A stretch of DNA of 64,000 bases from Lachnospiraceae bacterium (GCA_015058015.1 SVDM01000004.1:41501-105500), one strand, 5' to 3'. Shown: positions 35,105 to 44,472, counted from the first letter of the stretch. Notes: generated from the sequence alone by a model not told the origin. Numbers and translations: made by a program.

Positions 35105-35494
35105 TTGTTTAAATCAGGAGTATTTAACTATGCCGACGTGCTCAACAAGGCAGCGGACGCCAGTTGGCTTCGGCAATCTGCAATAGCCAATAATATTGCA
35201 AACATCGATACGCCGGGATATAAGCGCAAGGACGTAGACTTTGAGAGCGTATTGGAACGAGAGCTCAGACATTTCCAATATGAGCCCCTTGATGTTAAGG
35301 TTAAGAATGTACGCCTTAACAGACTTGATGTACCCACCTACACGGATGCAGAGAATTATTCCTACCGGCTCGATAAGAATAATGTGGATGTAGATCAAGA
35401 AAACGCTATACTCGCCAAGAACCAGGTTACATACCAGGGTCTGACAGAGGCTATGAGCGGTGAATTTACCAGAACAAGCACGGTTATCAAGTAA
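35105..35494 (+). CDS. flgB: Flagellar basal-body rod protein FlgB
   Basis: 129 residues, normal length. ADASWLRQSAIANNIANIDTPGYKRKDVDFE is the rod-protein N-terminal motif. It forms the proximal rod. TTG 35105 gives the family start FKSGVFNYADVL; AAAGGAGG (35087-35094) is 10 bp away. An ATG at 35098 opens only a four-codon frame overlapping this start. Confidence 0.95.
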   Translation: MFKSGVFNYADVLNKAADASWLRQSAIANNIANIDTPGYKRKDVDFESVLERELRHFQYEPLDVKVKNVRLNRLDVPTYTDAENYSYRLDKNNVDVDQENAILAKNQVTYQGLTEAMSGEFTRTSTVIK

Positions 35495-35548
35495 TAACCG
35501 GCCACATTCAAATCGGGTAGTGTAAAGTACAGACAGGAGGAATAGAAT

Positions 35549-36001
35549 ATGTCTATTTTCAGAACATTCGACATCAGTGCATCCGGTATGACTGCACAGC
35601 GATTCAGAACAGACATTATCGCCGAGAACATTGCCAATGAGACAACCACCAGGACAGAGGACGGCACACCCTACAGACGTAAGGTTGTAGCCTTTGAAGA
35701 AAAGGAGCTTACCAGCTTTAGCCATGTCCTTGAGAATGTCAAAGAAAGGGATAAGTTAGTAGGCAATGGTGTTAAGGTTAGAGCGGTCGGAGAAGACTAT
35801 ACCTCTGACTTTGTCATGAAGTATGACCCCTCTCATCCCGATGCTGACGAGAACGGATATGTTAGATATCCCAATGTTAACATCGTAACCGAGATGACCA
35901 ATCTTATTGACGCCAGCAGATCATATGAGGCCAACGTTACGGCATTTAACGCCACCAAGAGTATGGCAGTTAACGGCCTGGGCGTAGGAACCAAATCATA
36001 A
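35549..36001 (+). CDS. flgC: Flagellar basal-body rod protein FlgC
   Basis: 150 residues. FRTFDISASGMTAQRFRTDIIAENIANETTT at the N-terminus and VTEMTNLIDASRSYEANVTAFNATKSM at the C-terminus are the paired rod-protein heptad motifs. Rod component next to FlgB. GACAGGAGG RBS. Second gene of the operon. Confidence 0.97.
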   Translation: MSIFRTFDISASGMTAQRFRTDIIAENIANETTTRTEDGTPYRRKVVAFEEKELTSFSHVLENVKERDKLVGNGVKVRAVGEDYTSDFVMKYDPSHPDADENGYVRYPNVNIVTEMTNLIDASRSYEANVTAFNATKSMAVNGLGVGTKS

Positions 36002-36014
36002 GGAGGATTAAGCA

Positions 36015-36326
36015 GTGGGCATCGAAGCATTAACCAATGTTACATCTGAGTACATTAAAGCCGCAGCTAATGCTCCTACCAAACTGGAGCAGAAGAATGA
36101 GGATTTTGGTGCTGTATTCAAAGCAGCACAGAATATGATAAATGATGCGAACGACTTAGAGACCGCAGCCAAATCTGAGGAGATAAAATTCGCACTGGGT
36201 TATTCGGAGAATACCCATGACCTGGCTGCCGCCATGACCAAGGCTAATCTCGCTTTGCAGTTTACCGTAGCAGTAAGAGACAAAGCGATGGATGCGTATA
36301 AGGAGATTATGAACATGCAGATATAA
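36015..36326 (+). CDS. fliE: Flagellar hook-basal body complex protein FliE
   Basis: 103 residues, FliE length. The C-terminus THDLAAAMTKANLALQFTVAVRDKAMDAYKEIMNMQI is diagnostic. It joins the MS ring to the rod. GTG 36015 behind AGGAGG (36002-36007). Confidence 0.95.
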   Translation: MGIEALTNVTSEYIKAAANAPTKLEQKNEDFGAVFKAAQNMINDANDLETAAKSEEIKFALGYSENTHDLAAAMTKANLALQFTVAVRDKAMDAYKEIMNMQI

Positions 36327-36359
36327 TAGTTACTATTCACAGTAGACTACATAGAAAAT

Positions 36360-36387
36360 CAGTTTTCAAGCTCGCTTGAAAAAACTG
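36360..36387 (+). terminator. Terminator-like hairpin after fliE
   Basis: TTTTCAAGC (36363-36371) and GCTTGAAAA (36374-36382) pair with a 2-nt gap, and CAG/CTG extends the stem past an AA bulge. TATTTTAT follows. It lies inside the fla operon and may reduce read-through to fliF. Confidence 0.55.
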
Positions 36388-36403
36388 TATTTTATATGGA
36401 GTC

Positions 36404-36503
36404 GTACTGCGAAGCAGGAACTTAACATGATGAGCATGTCGAGCGAAGAGAGACATGCGAATGCGTGTTAAGTTCACTGTGAATAGAAGTAGAGTTACGC
36501 GCT
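36404..36503 (+). repeat. Intergenic hairpin repeat, copy 1
   Basis: 100 bp repeated at 36518-36617 with three substitutions. Contains CTGCGAAGCAG (a GAA-loop mini-hairpin), then GAACTTAACA paired with TGTTAAGTTC enclosing GCATGTC paired with GACATGC, then the palindrome TTCACTGTGAA (36473-36483). Non-coding. Confidence 0.9.
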
Positions 36504-36517
36504 ACACAAGCGCATAA

Positions 36518-36617
36518 GTACTGCGAAGCAGGAACTTAACATGATGAGCATGTCGAGCGGAGAGAGACATGCGAATGCTTGTTAAGTTCACTGTGAATAA
36601 AAGTAGAGTTACGCGCT
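36518..36617 (+). repeat. Intergenic hairpin repeat, copy 2
   Basis: Matches 36404-36503 at 97 of 100 positions, with all paired arms intact. Period 114 bp. Together the copies and the fliE hairpin fill the 315-bp gap before fliF. Confidence 0.9.
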
Positions 36618-36641
36618 TGGTATTGAAAGTAGGAGAAGGCA

Positions 36642-38240
36642 ATGTTAGAAAGATTAAGGGAGATACCGAAAAGAATACTGGAGTGGTGGAAGAAATTCAC
36701 CCGTAGACAGAAGATATTGATACTAAGTATTACCGGTGTAGTTATCATCGCACTGGCAATACTTATTATTGTTCTTACGAGACCGAAGATGATTACTTTG
36801 GTTACATGTAAGTCTGTTAAAGAATCAAAACAGGTAGTAGACCTTCTTGATGGTGAAAGTATAGGCTACGAGCTATCAGACGATGATTTGGTAGTCAAGA
36901 TTAACGAAAAAGACAAATCCAAAGCCATCATGCTCCTTGGTTCAAACGGTATACCGGCTGACGAATACGACTTGGAGAATGTATTTAACGGCGGATTCTC
37001 AACAACAGAAAGCGATAAGACCAAGAGATATAAGCTGTATCTTGAGGAGAAAATTGCCGGTCACTTAAAGACATTGGATTCTATAGACAATGCCTCCGTC
37101 ACCCTTTCCATCCCGGAGAATGACGGAACAATTATAGCGCAGAATAAAGAGACATACGCCAGCGTTCTTCTTTCCACCAAGGACAAGATAGAAGAAGACC
37201 AGGCAGGAGGCCTTGCTCAATATGTGGCAACGGCCGTAGGTAACAAGACAACAGACAATGTTACAATTATAGACAGCACCGGTAATGTAATATTTGCAGG
37301 AGGAGACTCTGCAACAATTACCGGAACCGCCAGCTCCCAGATGTCCATCCGCAACAAGGCGGAGAGCCAGGTAAAGAGCCAGGTTAAGAACATCTTACTG
37401 GGAACCAAGATGTATGACAACGTAGAAGTAGGCCTTAACCTCAAGGTGGATTTCAGCACCAAAGAGACTACGGATCACAACTACTATGTTCCCGAAGGAC
37501 GAAGTGAAGGATATATCCAGGAAGAGCGTCGTTACAACAAGGAAGCGGAGGGCGGTAATGCAGGTATCCCCGGAACGGATACCAACAATCAGGACAATAC
37601 AACCTACGTATTCCCTGATAACGGATACTCATCAGAGACCATCACCGAAACAGAGATAAAACGTTCACCCAGTGAGACCATAACCAAGACTACTACACCT
37701 CCGGGAGTAATTGATCCTGATGGTTCATCCATCTCTGTTGTGGCTTCCACATACAGGGTAATTAAGCAGGAAGACTTAGAAAAGAACGGCACCCTGGGAG
37801 ACCAGTCTTTTGAAGAGTACGTAGCTGCCAATTCCACACCTACCAAGCTTGAGGTGGATGAGGAGCTTATAACACAGGTGGCAAATGCAACGGGAATCTC
37901 AGCAGATAGGATATCCGTATCAGCTTATGATGTACCTTTCTTCCAGCCGAAGAGCTCTAACGGACCTACTATATCCGAGATATTACAGTATGTTCTTATG
38001 GGACTTGTAATATTACTCCTCGGATTCGTAGTTCTTCGAAGCACCAGACCGGCAGAGGTTATCGAGACAGAGCCGGAGCTTTCTGTAGAATCATTGCTGC
38101 AGAGTACCAAGGAAGAATTAGAAGATATCGGGTTACAGGAGAAGTCTGAGACCCGCATGATGATAGAGAAATTCGTGGATGAGAATCCTGAAGCTGTGGC
38201 TAACTTGCTTCGCAACTGGCTGACGGAGGATTGGGAGTAA
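36642..38240 (+). CDS. fliF: Flagellar MS-ring protein FliF
   Basis: 532 residues. Membrane helix at about 24-46, the periplasmic-type ring-building domains (CKSVKESKQVVDLLDGESIGYEL, KRYKLYLEEKIAGHLKTLDSIDNASVTLSIPE), a loop rich in Thr/Glu, a second membrane helix (ILQYVLMGLVILLLGFVVL) and a C-terminal FliG-binding tail (ENPEAVANLLRNWLTEDWE). It forms the MS ring on which the motor is built. GAAGTAGGAGAAGG upstream. Confidence 0.97.
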   Translation: MLERLREIPKRILEWWKKFTRRQKILILSITGVVIIALAILIIVLTRPKMITLVTCKSVKESKQVVDLLDGESIGYELSDDDLVVKINEKDKSKAIMLLGSNGIPADEYDLENVFNGGFSTTESDKTKRYKLYLEEKIAGHLKTLDSIDNASVTLSIPENDGTIIAQNKETYASVLLSTKDKIEEDQAGGLAQYVATAVGNKTTDNVTIIDSTGNVIFAGGDSATITGTASSQMSIRNKAESQVKSQVKNILLGTKMYDNVEVGLNLKVDFSTKETTDHNYYVPEGRSEGYIQEERRYNKEAEGGNAGIPGTDTNNQDNTTYVFPDNGYSSETITETEIKRSPSETITKTTTPPGVIDPDGSSISVVASTYRVIKQEDLEKNGTLGDQSFEEYVAANSTPTKLEVDEELITQVANATGISADRISVSAYDVPFFQPKSSNGPTISEILQYVLMGLVILLLGFVVLRSTRPAEVIETEPELSVESLLQSTKEELEDIGLQEKSETRMMIEKFVDENPEAVANLLRNWLTEDWE

Positions 38241-38244
38241 TACT

Positions 38245-39246
38245 ATGGAAGACATGAGTGGTGTTCAGAAGGCAGCCATATTGCTGATCACCTTAGGACC
38301 GGAGAAGTCCGCAACCATATTTAAGCATTTAAAAGAAGATGAGATAGAGGAACTGACCCTGGAGATTGCCAACACAAGAAGTATATCTCCTCAGGTAAAA
38401 GAGGAAGTTCTTGAGGAGTTCTATCAGGTATGCCTTGCTCAGCAATACATTGCAGAGGGTGGTATCGGATACGCAAGAGAGCTTCTTGAGAAGGCTCTTG
38501 GTAATGAGCAGGCTCAGTCTGTTATATCCAAGCTTACAGCTTCACTGCAGGTTCGTCCTTTCGAATTTGTACGTAAGACGGAGGCTTCACAGGTGTTCAA
38601 CTTTATTCAGGATGAGCATCCCCAGACCATAGCCCTTATTCTCTCATATCTGGCACCCAACCAGTCTGCCATGATTTTAGGAGCACTTCCTCCGGAAAAG
38701 CAGGCAGATGTAGCAAAGCGTATTGCAACCATGGACAGAACATCCCCGGATGTAATAAGGGAGGTTGAGAATGTCTTGGAGAAGAAATTAGCATCCCTTG
38801 TAAATCAGGATTTCGCTATTATCGGCGGTGTAGACGCAGTAGTAGAGATCTTGAATGCAGTAGACCGTGCAACAGAAAAACACATCATGGAGACCATGGA
38901 GATCGACGAGCCGGAATTGGCAGACGAGATCAGAAAGAAGATGTTCGTATTCGAGGATATCTTGCTGCTTGATGACAGAGCCATCCAGCGTGTACTTCGT
39001 GATGTTGATAATAACGACCTTGCCATTGCCCTTAAAGGTTCCAATGAAGAGGTTCAGACTGCTATCTTTAACAACCTTTCCAAACGTCTTGCAGCCATGA
39101 TTAAAGAAGATATGGAATTCATGGGACCTGTACGTATGAAGGATGTTGAGGAATCACAGCAGAAGATAGTTGGTATCATTAGAAAACTTGAAGACTCCGG
39201 CGAGATTGTTATCTCCAGAGGCGGAGGTGACGAGATAATTGTCTAA
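38245..39246 (+). CDS. fliG: Flagellar motor switch protein FliG
   Basis: 333 residues. N-domain SGVQKAAILLITLGPEKSATIFKHL, middle domain EHPQTIALILSYLAPNQSA with the EHPQ motif, and C-domain VFEDILLLDDRAIQRVLRDVDNNDLAIALKGS carrying the charged torque helix. It couples the stator to rotor rotation. Starts 4 bp after fliF. Confidence 0.98.
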   Translation: MEDMSGVQKAAILLITLGPEKSATIFKHLKEDEIEELTLEIANTRSISPQVKEEVLEEFYQVCLAQQYIAEGGIGYARELLEKALGNEQAQSVISKLTASLQVRPFEFVRKTEASQVFNFIQDEHPQTIALILSYLAPNQSAMILGALPPEKQADVAKRIATMDRTSPDVIREVENVLEKKLASLVNQDFAIIGGVDAVVEILNAVDRATEKHIMETMEIDEPELADEIRKKMFVFEDILLLDDRAIQRVLRDVDNNDLAIALKGSNEEVQTAIFNNLSKRLAAMIKEDMEFMGPVRMKDVEESQQKIVGIIRKLEDSGEIVISRGGGDEIIV

Positions 39247-40111
39247 TTTACTTAAATACGTCCCCATTGAAGACCCGGATAACAAAAGAGTAATCAACAA
39301 CAACGAGGCCTTAGAGGAGATAGTCAAAGAGAAGATGCGCCAGATGCAGCAGATGGAAGATGATGCTGAATTCACTCCCGGTCTTGATGCGGAAGAGGTG
39401 GACTTGTCGGAATACGATGAAGACGGAGTTCCCATTGTGTTCGAGGATGAGGAAGGCGAAGAGGAATCTGCCCCGGAGCCTGTGAATGCAGCTCCTGGGA
39501 TGGACATGTTAGCTTACAAGGAGATGGCGGACGAGATACTTAAGAATGCTTACGATGAGGCGGCCCGCATCGGAACAGAAGCCAAGGCTTCCGCTGTGGC
39601 CATGGAAAGCGAAGCAAGAGACAGAGGTTACGCCGAAGGATTGGCCAAGGCAGAAGAAGATGCCAGGGCCTCGGAGGAAGCAAGAAGCAGGGAATTAGAA
39701 GCCAAGAAAGCGGAGCTTGAGGCACAGTATCATGAGATGATGGATGAGATGGAACCACAGATTGTGTCTGTGGTTGCTGATATATTTGAGAAGGTATTTT
39801 CGATCCAGTTTGCAGGAAAGAAAGAGATCCTTCTTAATCTTGTTCGTAATGCTGTTAATCAGATAGAAAACAGCAAGGAGTTCTTAATTAAAGTCCCGAA
39901 GGAGAATCTCCAGTTTGTTATGGAACATAAGGAAGAACTTCAAGAGAAGGTGGGACAGTACGTATCCATAGAGATAATAAGCGACGGTGATTTGACGGAT
40001 AATCAGTGCATCATCGAGACGGATTCCGGCGTATTTGACTGCAGCCTGGATATCCAGCTTGACAATCTTGTCAGGGACTTAAAGTCTCTTAGTATAAACG
40101 TACAGTCATAG
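39239..40111 (+). CDS. fliH: Flagellar assembly protein FliH
   Basis: 290 residues: acidic N-terminal region, an Ala/Glu-rich coiled coil (about 105-165: YDEAARIGTEAKASAVAMESEARDRGYAEGLAKAEEDAR) with the GYAEG motif, then the FliH/V-type ATPase E-like C-domain. It regulates the FliI export ATPase. It starts at TTG 39239, overlapping fliG by 8 bp, with GGAGG upstream. Confidence 0.9.
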   Translation: MSNLLKYVPIEDPDNKRVINNNEALEEIVKEKMRQMQQMEDDAEFTPGLDAEEVDLSEYDEDGVPIVFEDEEGEEESAPEPVNAAPGMDMLAYKEMADEILKNAYDEAARIGTEAKASAVAMESEARDRGYAEGLAKAEEDARASEEARSRELEAKKAELEAQYHEMMDEMEPQIVSVVADIFEKVFSIQFAGKKEILLNLVRNAVNQIENSKEFLIKVPKENLQFVMEHKEELQEKVGQYVSIEIISDGDLTDNQCIIETDSGVFDCSLDIQLDNLVRDLKSLSINVQS

Positions 40112-40124
40112 CGTGGGATGTTTT

Positions 40125-41519
40125 ATGGCAATTGATTACAATAAATATTACAAACTGACAGAGCATACATTTTACAAGAGACTCGGTAAGGTGGTTAAGA
40201 TAGTAGGATTAACCATTGAATCCCTTGGGCCTGAGGCCAAATTAAACGACTTGTGCCACATTATTATCGATCCCGAGACGGGAAAGAAAGTGCTGGCGGA
40301 AGTGGTGGGCTTTCGAGATAAGAGTCTTCTTCTTATGCCCTATGACAGTGTTGAAGGAGTAGGCTTGGGATGTATTGTAGAGAATACTAACAAGCCTTTA
40401 AGTATCCCCGTATCGGATGATATGTTGGGACATGTCTTAGATGGCGTGGGCCGTTGTGATGACCTTGTGGGAACAGAAAGGTGGGAGACTTATCCTGTTG
40501 ACGAGGTGCCTCCCGATCCCATGGACAGAACCATAATTAATGAAGTACTCCCCTTAGGAGTCAAGGCAGTTGACGGACTTATCACTGTAGGCAAGGGCCA
40601 AAGAATCGGTATATTTGCCGGTTCCGGAGTAGGGAAAAGTACCCTCCTTGGCATGTTTGCCCGCAATACGGCTGCTGATATAAATGTCATAGCTCTTATC
40701 GGAGAGCGTGGAAGGGAAGTACGTGAATTCATAGAAAGAGACTTGGGCGAGGAAGGTATGAAGCGGTCCATCGTTGTGGTGGCCACTTCCGACAAACCGG
40801 CTCTTATCCGTAATAAAGCGGCCAAAACCGCCACGGCAGTTGCAGAATACTTCAGGGACCAGGGCAAGGATGTCCTCCTTATGATGGACTCTCTGACCCG
40901 TTTTTCCATGGCCCAAAGAGAGATAGGATTAGCTTCAGGGGAACCCCCTGTTACCAGAGGATATCCCCCCAGCGTATACTCGGAGATGCCCAAGCTTTTA
41001 GAGAGGGCGGGCACATCCCCCAAGGGTTCCATCACAGGTCTCTACACTGTACTGGTAGACGGAGATGATTTCAACGAACCAATCACCGATACAGCAAGAG
41101 GTATCCTGGACGGACATATAATGTTGTCAAGAAGGCTGGGTCACAAGAATCACTACCCTGCCATTGACGTATTGCAGAGTATCTCCCGTGTTATGAGCTC
41201 TATCGCCAGTCCGGAACACAAGAAAATGGCCGGTAAGCTCAAAAATGTTATGGCAACCTACAATGAAGCGGAAGATCTTATAAATATCGGAGCTTACAAG
41301 AAGGGATCTAATCCGGAGATTGACTACGCTGTAAGCAAGATAGGAGCGGTTAACGAGTTCCTTCGTCAGGGAACGGATGAGAAATTCGAGTTCAAAGATG
41401 AAGTGGGACTCTTATATGCAATATTTGATGAAGAGATGCCGGTGGAAGAACCGGTGGAAGAACAGATGGAAGAACCGGTGGAAGAACCACTGACCGAAGA
41501 ATTTGAAACTGATGAATAA
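40125..41519 (+). CDS. fliI: Flagellum-specific export ATPase FliI
   Basis: 464 residues. Walker A IFAGSGVGKSTLLGMF, LIGERGREVREFIERDLG, VLLMMDSLTRFSMAQREIGLASGEPPVTRGYPPSVYS, as in FliI/F1-beta. The last 30 residues are an acidic repeat tail (VEEPVEEQMEEPVEEPLTEEF), encoded by four 12-bp units at 41439-41486; ordinary FliI proteins end before this. ATG 40125 is preferred to GTG 40113, as GGGA precedes it. It powers type III export. Confidence 0.95.
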   Translation: MAIDYNKYYKLTEHTFYKRLGKVVKIVGLTIESLGPEAKLNDLCHIIIDPETGKKVLAEVVGFRDKSLLLMPYDSVEGVGLGCIVENTNKPLSIPVSDDMLGHVLDGVGRCDDLVGTERWETYPVDEVPPDPMDRTIINEVLPLGVKAVDGLITVGKGQRIGIFAGSGVGKSTLLGMFARNTAADINVIALIGERGREVREFIERDLGEEGMKRSIVVVATSDKPALIRNKAAKTATAVAEYFRDQGKDVLLMMDSLTRFSMAQREIGLASGEPPVTRGYPPSVYSEMPKLLERAGTSPKGSITGLYTVLVDGDDFNEPITDTARGILDGHIMLSRRLGHKNHYPAIDVLQSISRVMSSIASPEHKKMAGKLKNVMATYNEAEDLINIGAYKKGSNPEIDYAVSKIGAVNEFLRQGTDEKFEFKDEVGLLYAIFDEEMPVEEPVEEQMEEPVEEPLTEEFETDE

Positions 41520-41532
41520 GGGGTGATGGCAA

Positions 41533-41973
41533 GTGGCTAAATTTGTATATCGTATGCAGAACATCTTAGATATCAAATACAAGCTTGAGGCTTCCGCCAA
41601 AAGTGACTATGCTCTTGCCATGGCAAAACTTAATGAGGAAGAAGAAAAACTTGCTGCGCTCTATCTCAGGAAGCAACAATATGAGATTGAGTCAAAAAAA
41701 CTTTTAGAGGATACCTTAGACATCAAAGAACTTAATGCCAACAAGAAGGCTATAGATACCATGAAATCATTAATAAGAACCCAGGCCATGCAGGTCCATC
41801 TTGCCCAGAAAAATGTTGAGGCGGAGCGGGAAAAACTAAATGAGATTATGGTAGACCGTAAGACTCACGAGAAATTAAAAGAGCACAAATTCGAAGAGTT
41901 TAAGCGGGAGCTGGCAGTTGAAGAGAACAAAGAGATAGACCAATTAGTAAGTTACAAGTTTAATAATGAGTAA
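41533..41973 (+). CDS. fliJ: Flagellar export chaperone FliJ
   Basis: 146 residues, almost entirely a coiled coil starting FVYRMQNILDIKYKLEASAKSDYALAMAKL, as in FliJ, which links FliI to the export gate. GTG start after GGGGTGATGG. Position after fliI is conserved. Confidence 0.93.
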   Translation: MAKFVYRMQNILDIKYKLEASAKSDYALAMAKLNEEEEKLAALYLRKQQYEIESKKLLEDTLDIKELNANKKAIDTMKSLIRTQAMQVHLAQKNVEAEREKLNEIMVDRKTHEKLKEHKFEEFKRELAVEENKEIDQLVSYKFNNE

Positions 41974-41989
41974 TGGGAGGTGAGTACAT

Positions 41990-42841
41990 ATGGCAGATGA
42001 AGAATTAGAAGAAATGAACGAAACCGGTGGCGATGACAAGAAAGCAGCCAAGGCTGCAAAAAAAGCTGAAAAAGAGGCTAAGAAAGCTGCAAAAAAAGCC
42101 GATAAAAAGAATAAGAAGGGCGAAGAAGGCGACGAAGAAGAGGAAAAAGGAGGCAAAATATCAACGATACTATTGACTTTGCTGATAATCATAGTATGGT
42201 TGGCAATTTTGTGTTTACTGGTAAAACTTGACTTCGGAGGGTTCGGTTCTACCGTACTTAAGCCGATATTAAAAGATATACCATATGTTAATCTCATCTT
42301 ACCTGACACGGTAGAGGATGACATTAAGGAGAATGAACAATATCCATATGCCACCTTAGCGGACGCCATAGAGCAAATCAAGTATCTTGAGTTACAGATT
42401 CAGGAGCTTCAGGAGTCCAGCGGTTCGGCAGAGGTAGCGGCCCTTAAGGCAGAGGTTAAAAGACTAAAGGCCTTCGAAGAGGCACAGACCAAATTCGAAA
42501 CGGCCCGTAAAGAATTCTATGAAGAAGTGGTATTCGGAAACAAGGCACCATCTGTTGAAGAATATAAGAAATACTACGAAAGCATAGACGCAGCCAATGC
42601 CCAGGAACTTTACAAACAGGTTGTAAAGCAGATAGAGCAGGACAAGCAAGTTCAGGAATACGCTTCCACCTACGCCAGCATGAAGCCTAAACAGGCAGCA
42701 GCGGCAATGGAACAGATGGGAGACGATATGAAACTTGTAGCCAAGATTCTTAACAACATAGACGTAGAATCCAGAGCCAAGATTATGGACGCATTTTCCG
42801 CAGACTTTGCAGCCAAGATTACCAAGATAATGGAGCCCTAG
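41990..42841 (+). CDS. MotE/YlxF-like flagellar protein
   Basis: 283 residues. A very Lys/Ala/Glu-rich cytoplasmic head (first 55 residues), one membrane helix (ISTILLTLLIIIVWLAILCLLV), an extended outer part with a coiled coil, and a C-terminal helical module (YASTYASMKPKQAAAAMEQMGDDMKLVAKILNNI...ADFAAKITKIM) like the MgtE N-domain. This is the layout of MotE/YlxF proteins found between fliJ and fliK; in other bacteria MotE assists the stator. The head is unusually charged and repetitive. Confidence 0.85.
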   Translation: MADEELEEMNETGGDDKKAAKAAKKAEKEAKKAAKKADKKNKKGEEGDEEEEKGGKISTILLTLLIIIVWLAILCLLVKLDFGGFGSTVLKPILKDIPYVNLILPDTVEDDIKENEQYPYATLADAIEQIKYLELQIQELQESSGSAEVAALKAEVKRLKAFEEAQTKFETARKEFYEEVVFGNKAPSVEEYKKYYESIDAANAQELYKQVVKQIEQDKQVQEYASTYASMKPKQAAAAMEQMGDDMKLVAKILNNIDVESRAKIMDAFSADFAAKITKIMEP

Positions 42842-42878
42842 GCTTTGTTATATAAAACTAAATGAAAGGAGGATTTGA

Positions 42879-44456
42879 ATGGCAGACTTAATGGTTAAAG
42901 GCATCAACCTTAAGACCATGGAAGGCATGACGGTAAATACCGGCAAGGAAGCCAATAAAGAGTGTGCCGATCCCATCTTTGCTTCACTTCTTTGTAAGTC
43001 GGGTAGTATGGCTCTTACAGAGAATGCGCAAAGCTTGAATCTTTCAAAGACTCAGACCTCACCGGATAATCCGGAACTGACATCTAAGACTTTTAAGGAC
43101 AAAATAGTCAAGGATGCCCCGAAAGATGATCTATCAACCAAACTTGATGACAAGTCGGTAGAGACTCTTTCAATGTACAATGACAAGATTAAAGAAGCAG
43201 TCATGGATGAATATGGCATTTCCGAAGAAGAACTGGAGATGGCTATGCAGGTTTTAGGACTTGATTACATCCAGTTACTTATTCCGGAGAATCTTGTTAA
43301 CCTTTCGGTAGAGATTACCGGAGCAACCGATTCCTTGGAACTCTTATCCAATGCAAGTTTTAACGAACTCTTTGGAAAGATGCAGGAGATTATGGGAGAC
43401 ATCTCACAGGAATTTCCCATTACTCCCGAGACGGTGGAACTTTTTGCTGACACATTAGCTGCAAAGGTAGAGCAGGATGTAGTGCCAACTACTTCAGAAA
43501 CTGAAGAAGAGACACTAAATCTTGTGGGGGAAGAAGCCGATACTACTAATGTAGGTTTAGAGCAGAAAGAGGGAAATACCACACCCGCACAGGCTGTAGA
43601 GCAGCTTGTAACACAAGGAATTGAAAAAGGAACCATTGAAGTAACCGTTGTAGAATCACCTGAAACTGAAGAAAATGTCCCGGCCAAAGAAACAGTTCAA
43701 ATGGCAGGAACAAAAGAACCGGCAGAAGCCAAGGTGCCGGAAGAGCACATTAGTGTAAACGGTGACAAGGGTGCAGACATCGAAGAACCCATACAGACTC
43801 AGTTAAAGAATGAGTTGGGTGCGGAGACGGAAAGCAAAAACGAGACGGGTTCCAAAACCGAAACCAAAGAAACCGCCAAGACTGACAAGACCTTTGAGAA
43901 GACAGAGAGCAACATAGCTCCCATGGATTCAAAGAATAGTTTCAAGGATATGGCGATTGAAACCCCGAGACCGGCCGTAAATGTTTCTCAGGTAGATACA
44001 TTTGACATTATTCGTCAGATTAACAACTACATGAGATTAAACATTCAGGGAACGGCAACATCCTTAGAGATGCAGCTTAATCCGGAAAACTTAGGTAAAC
44101 TTGCACTTAACGTAAGTGTTAAAGACGGAATGGTTACAGCTCAGATAGCGGTTCAGAACGAAGCAGTAAGACAGGCTCTTGAGAGCCAGATGTTAATCCT
44201 TCGTGACAACATGAACAATCAGGGACTGAAAGTTTCCGCAGTTGAAGTTACAATCGCAAGCCATGAATTTGAGCAAAACCTTGAGAACGGTTTCACAGGT
44301 CAGGAGCAGCCCCAATCTGACAGCAGACAGACAGGCGGCAGAAGAAATATCCTGGCATCAGACTTAAACGCATCTATGGAAGACCTTGAAGAAGGCGATA
44401 GGATAGCAGCTGAAATCATGGTACAAAACGGTAACAGCATGGATGTAACAGCTTAA
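42879..44456 (+). CDS. fliK: Flagellar hook-length control protein FliK
   Basis: 525 residues. Long, poorly conserved N-terminal ruler region rich in Glu/Thr (about 200-350), and the conserved C-terminal switch domain LEMQLNPENLGKLALNVSVKDGMVTAQIAVQNEAVRQALESQ. It measures the hook and switches export through FlhB. AAAGGAGG RBS. Confidence 0.93.
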   Translation: MADLMVKGINLKTMEGMTVNTGKEANKECADPIFASLLCKSGSMALTENAQSLNLSKTQTSPDNPELTSKTFKDKIVKDAPKDDLSTKLDDKSVETLSMYNDKIKEAVMDEYGISEEELEMAMQVLGLDYIQLLIPENLVNLSVEITGATDSLELLSNASFNELFGKMQEIMGDISQEFPITPETVELFADTLAAKVEQDVVPTTSETEEETLNLVGEEADTTNVGLEQKEGNTTPAQAVEQLVTQGIEKGTIEVTVVESPETEENVPAKETVQMAGTKEPAEAKVPEEHISVNGDKGADIEEPIQTQLKNELGAETESKNETGSKTETKETAKTDKTFEKTESNIAPMDSKNSFKDMAIETPRPAVNVSQVDTFDIIRQINNYMRLNIQGTATSLEMQLNPENLGKLALNVSVKDGMVTAQIAVQNEAVRQALESQMLILRDNMNNQGLKVSAVEVTIASHEFEQNLENGFTGQEQPQSDSRQTGGRRNILASDLNASMEDLEEGDRIAAEIMVQNGNSMDVTA

Positions 44457-44472
44457 GAAAGGAGAACAAAGC

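Noticed and set aside
36404..36617. Possible CRISPR array
   Set aside because: Only two units of 100 bp, with internal stems and a 14-bp gap; the repeat and spacer lengths do not fit CRISPR and no cas genes are near.
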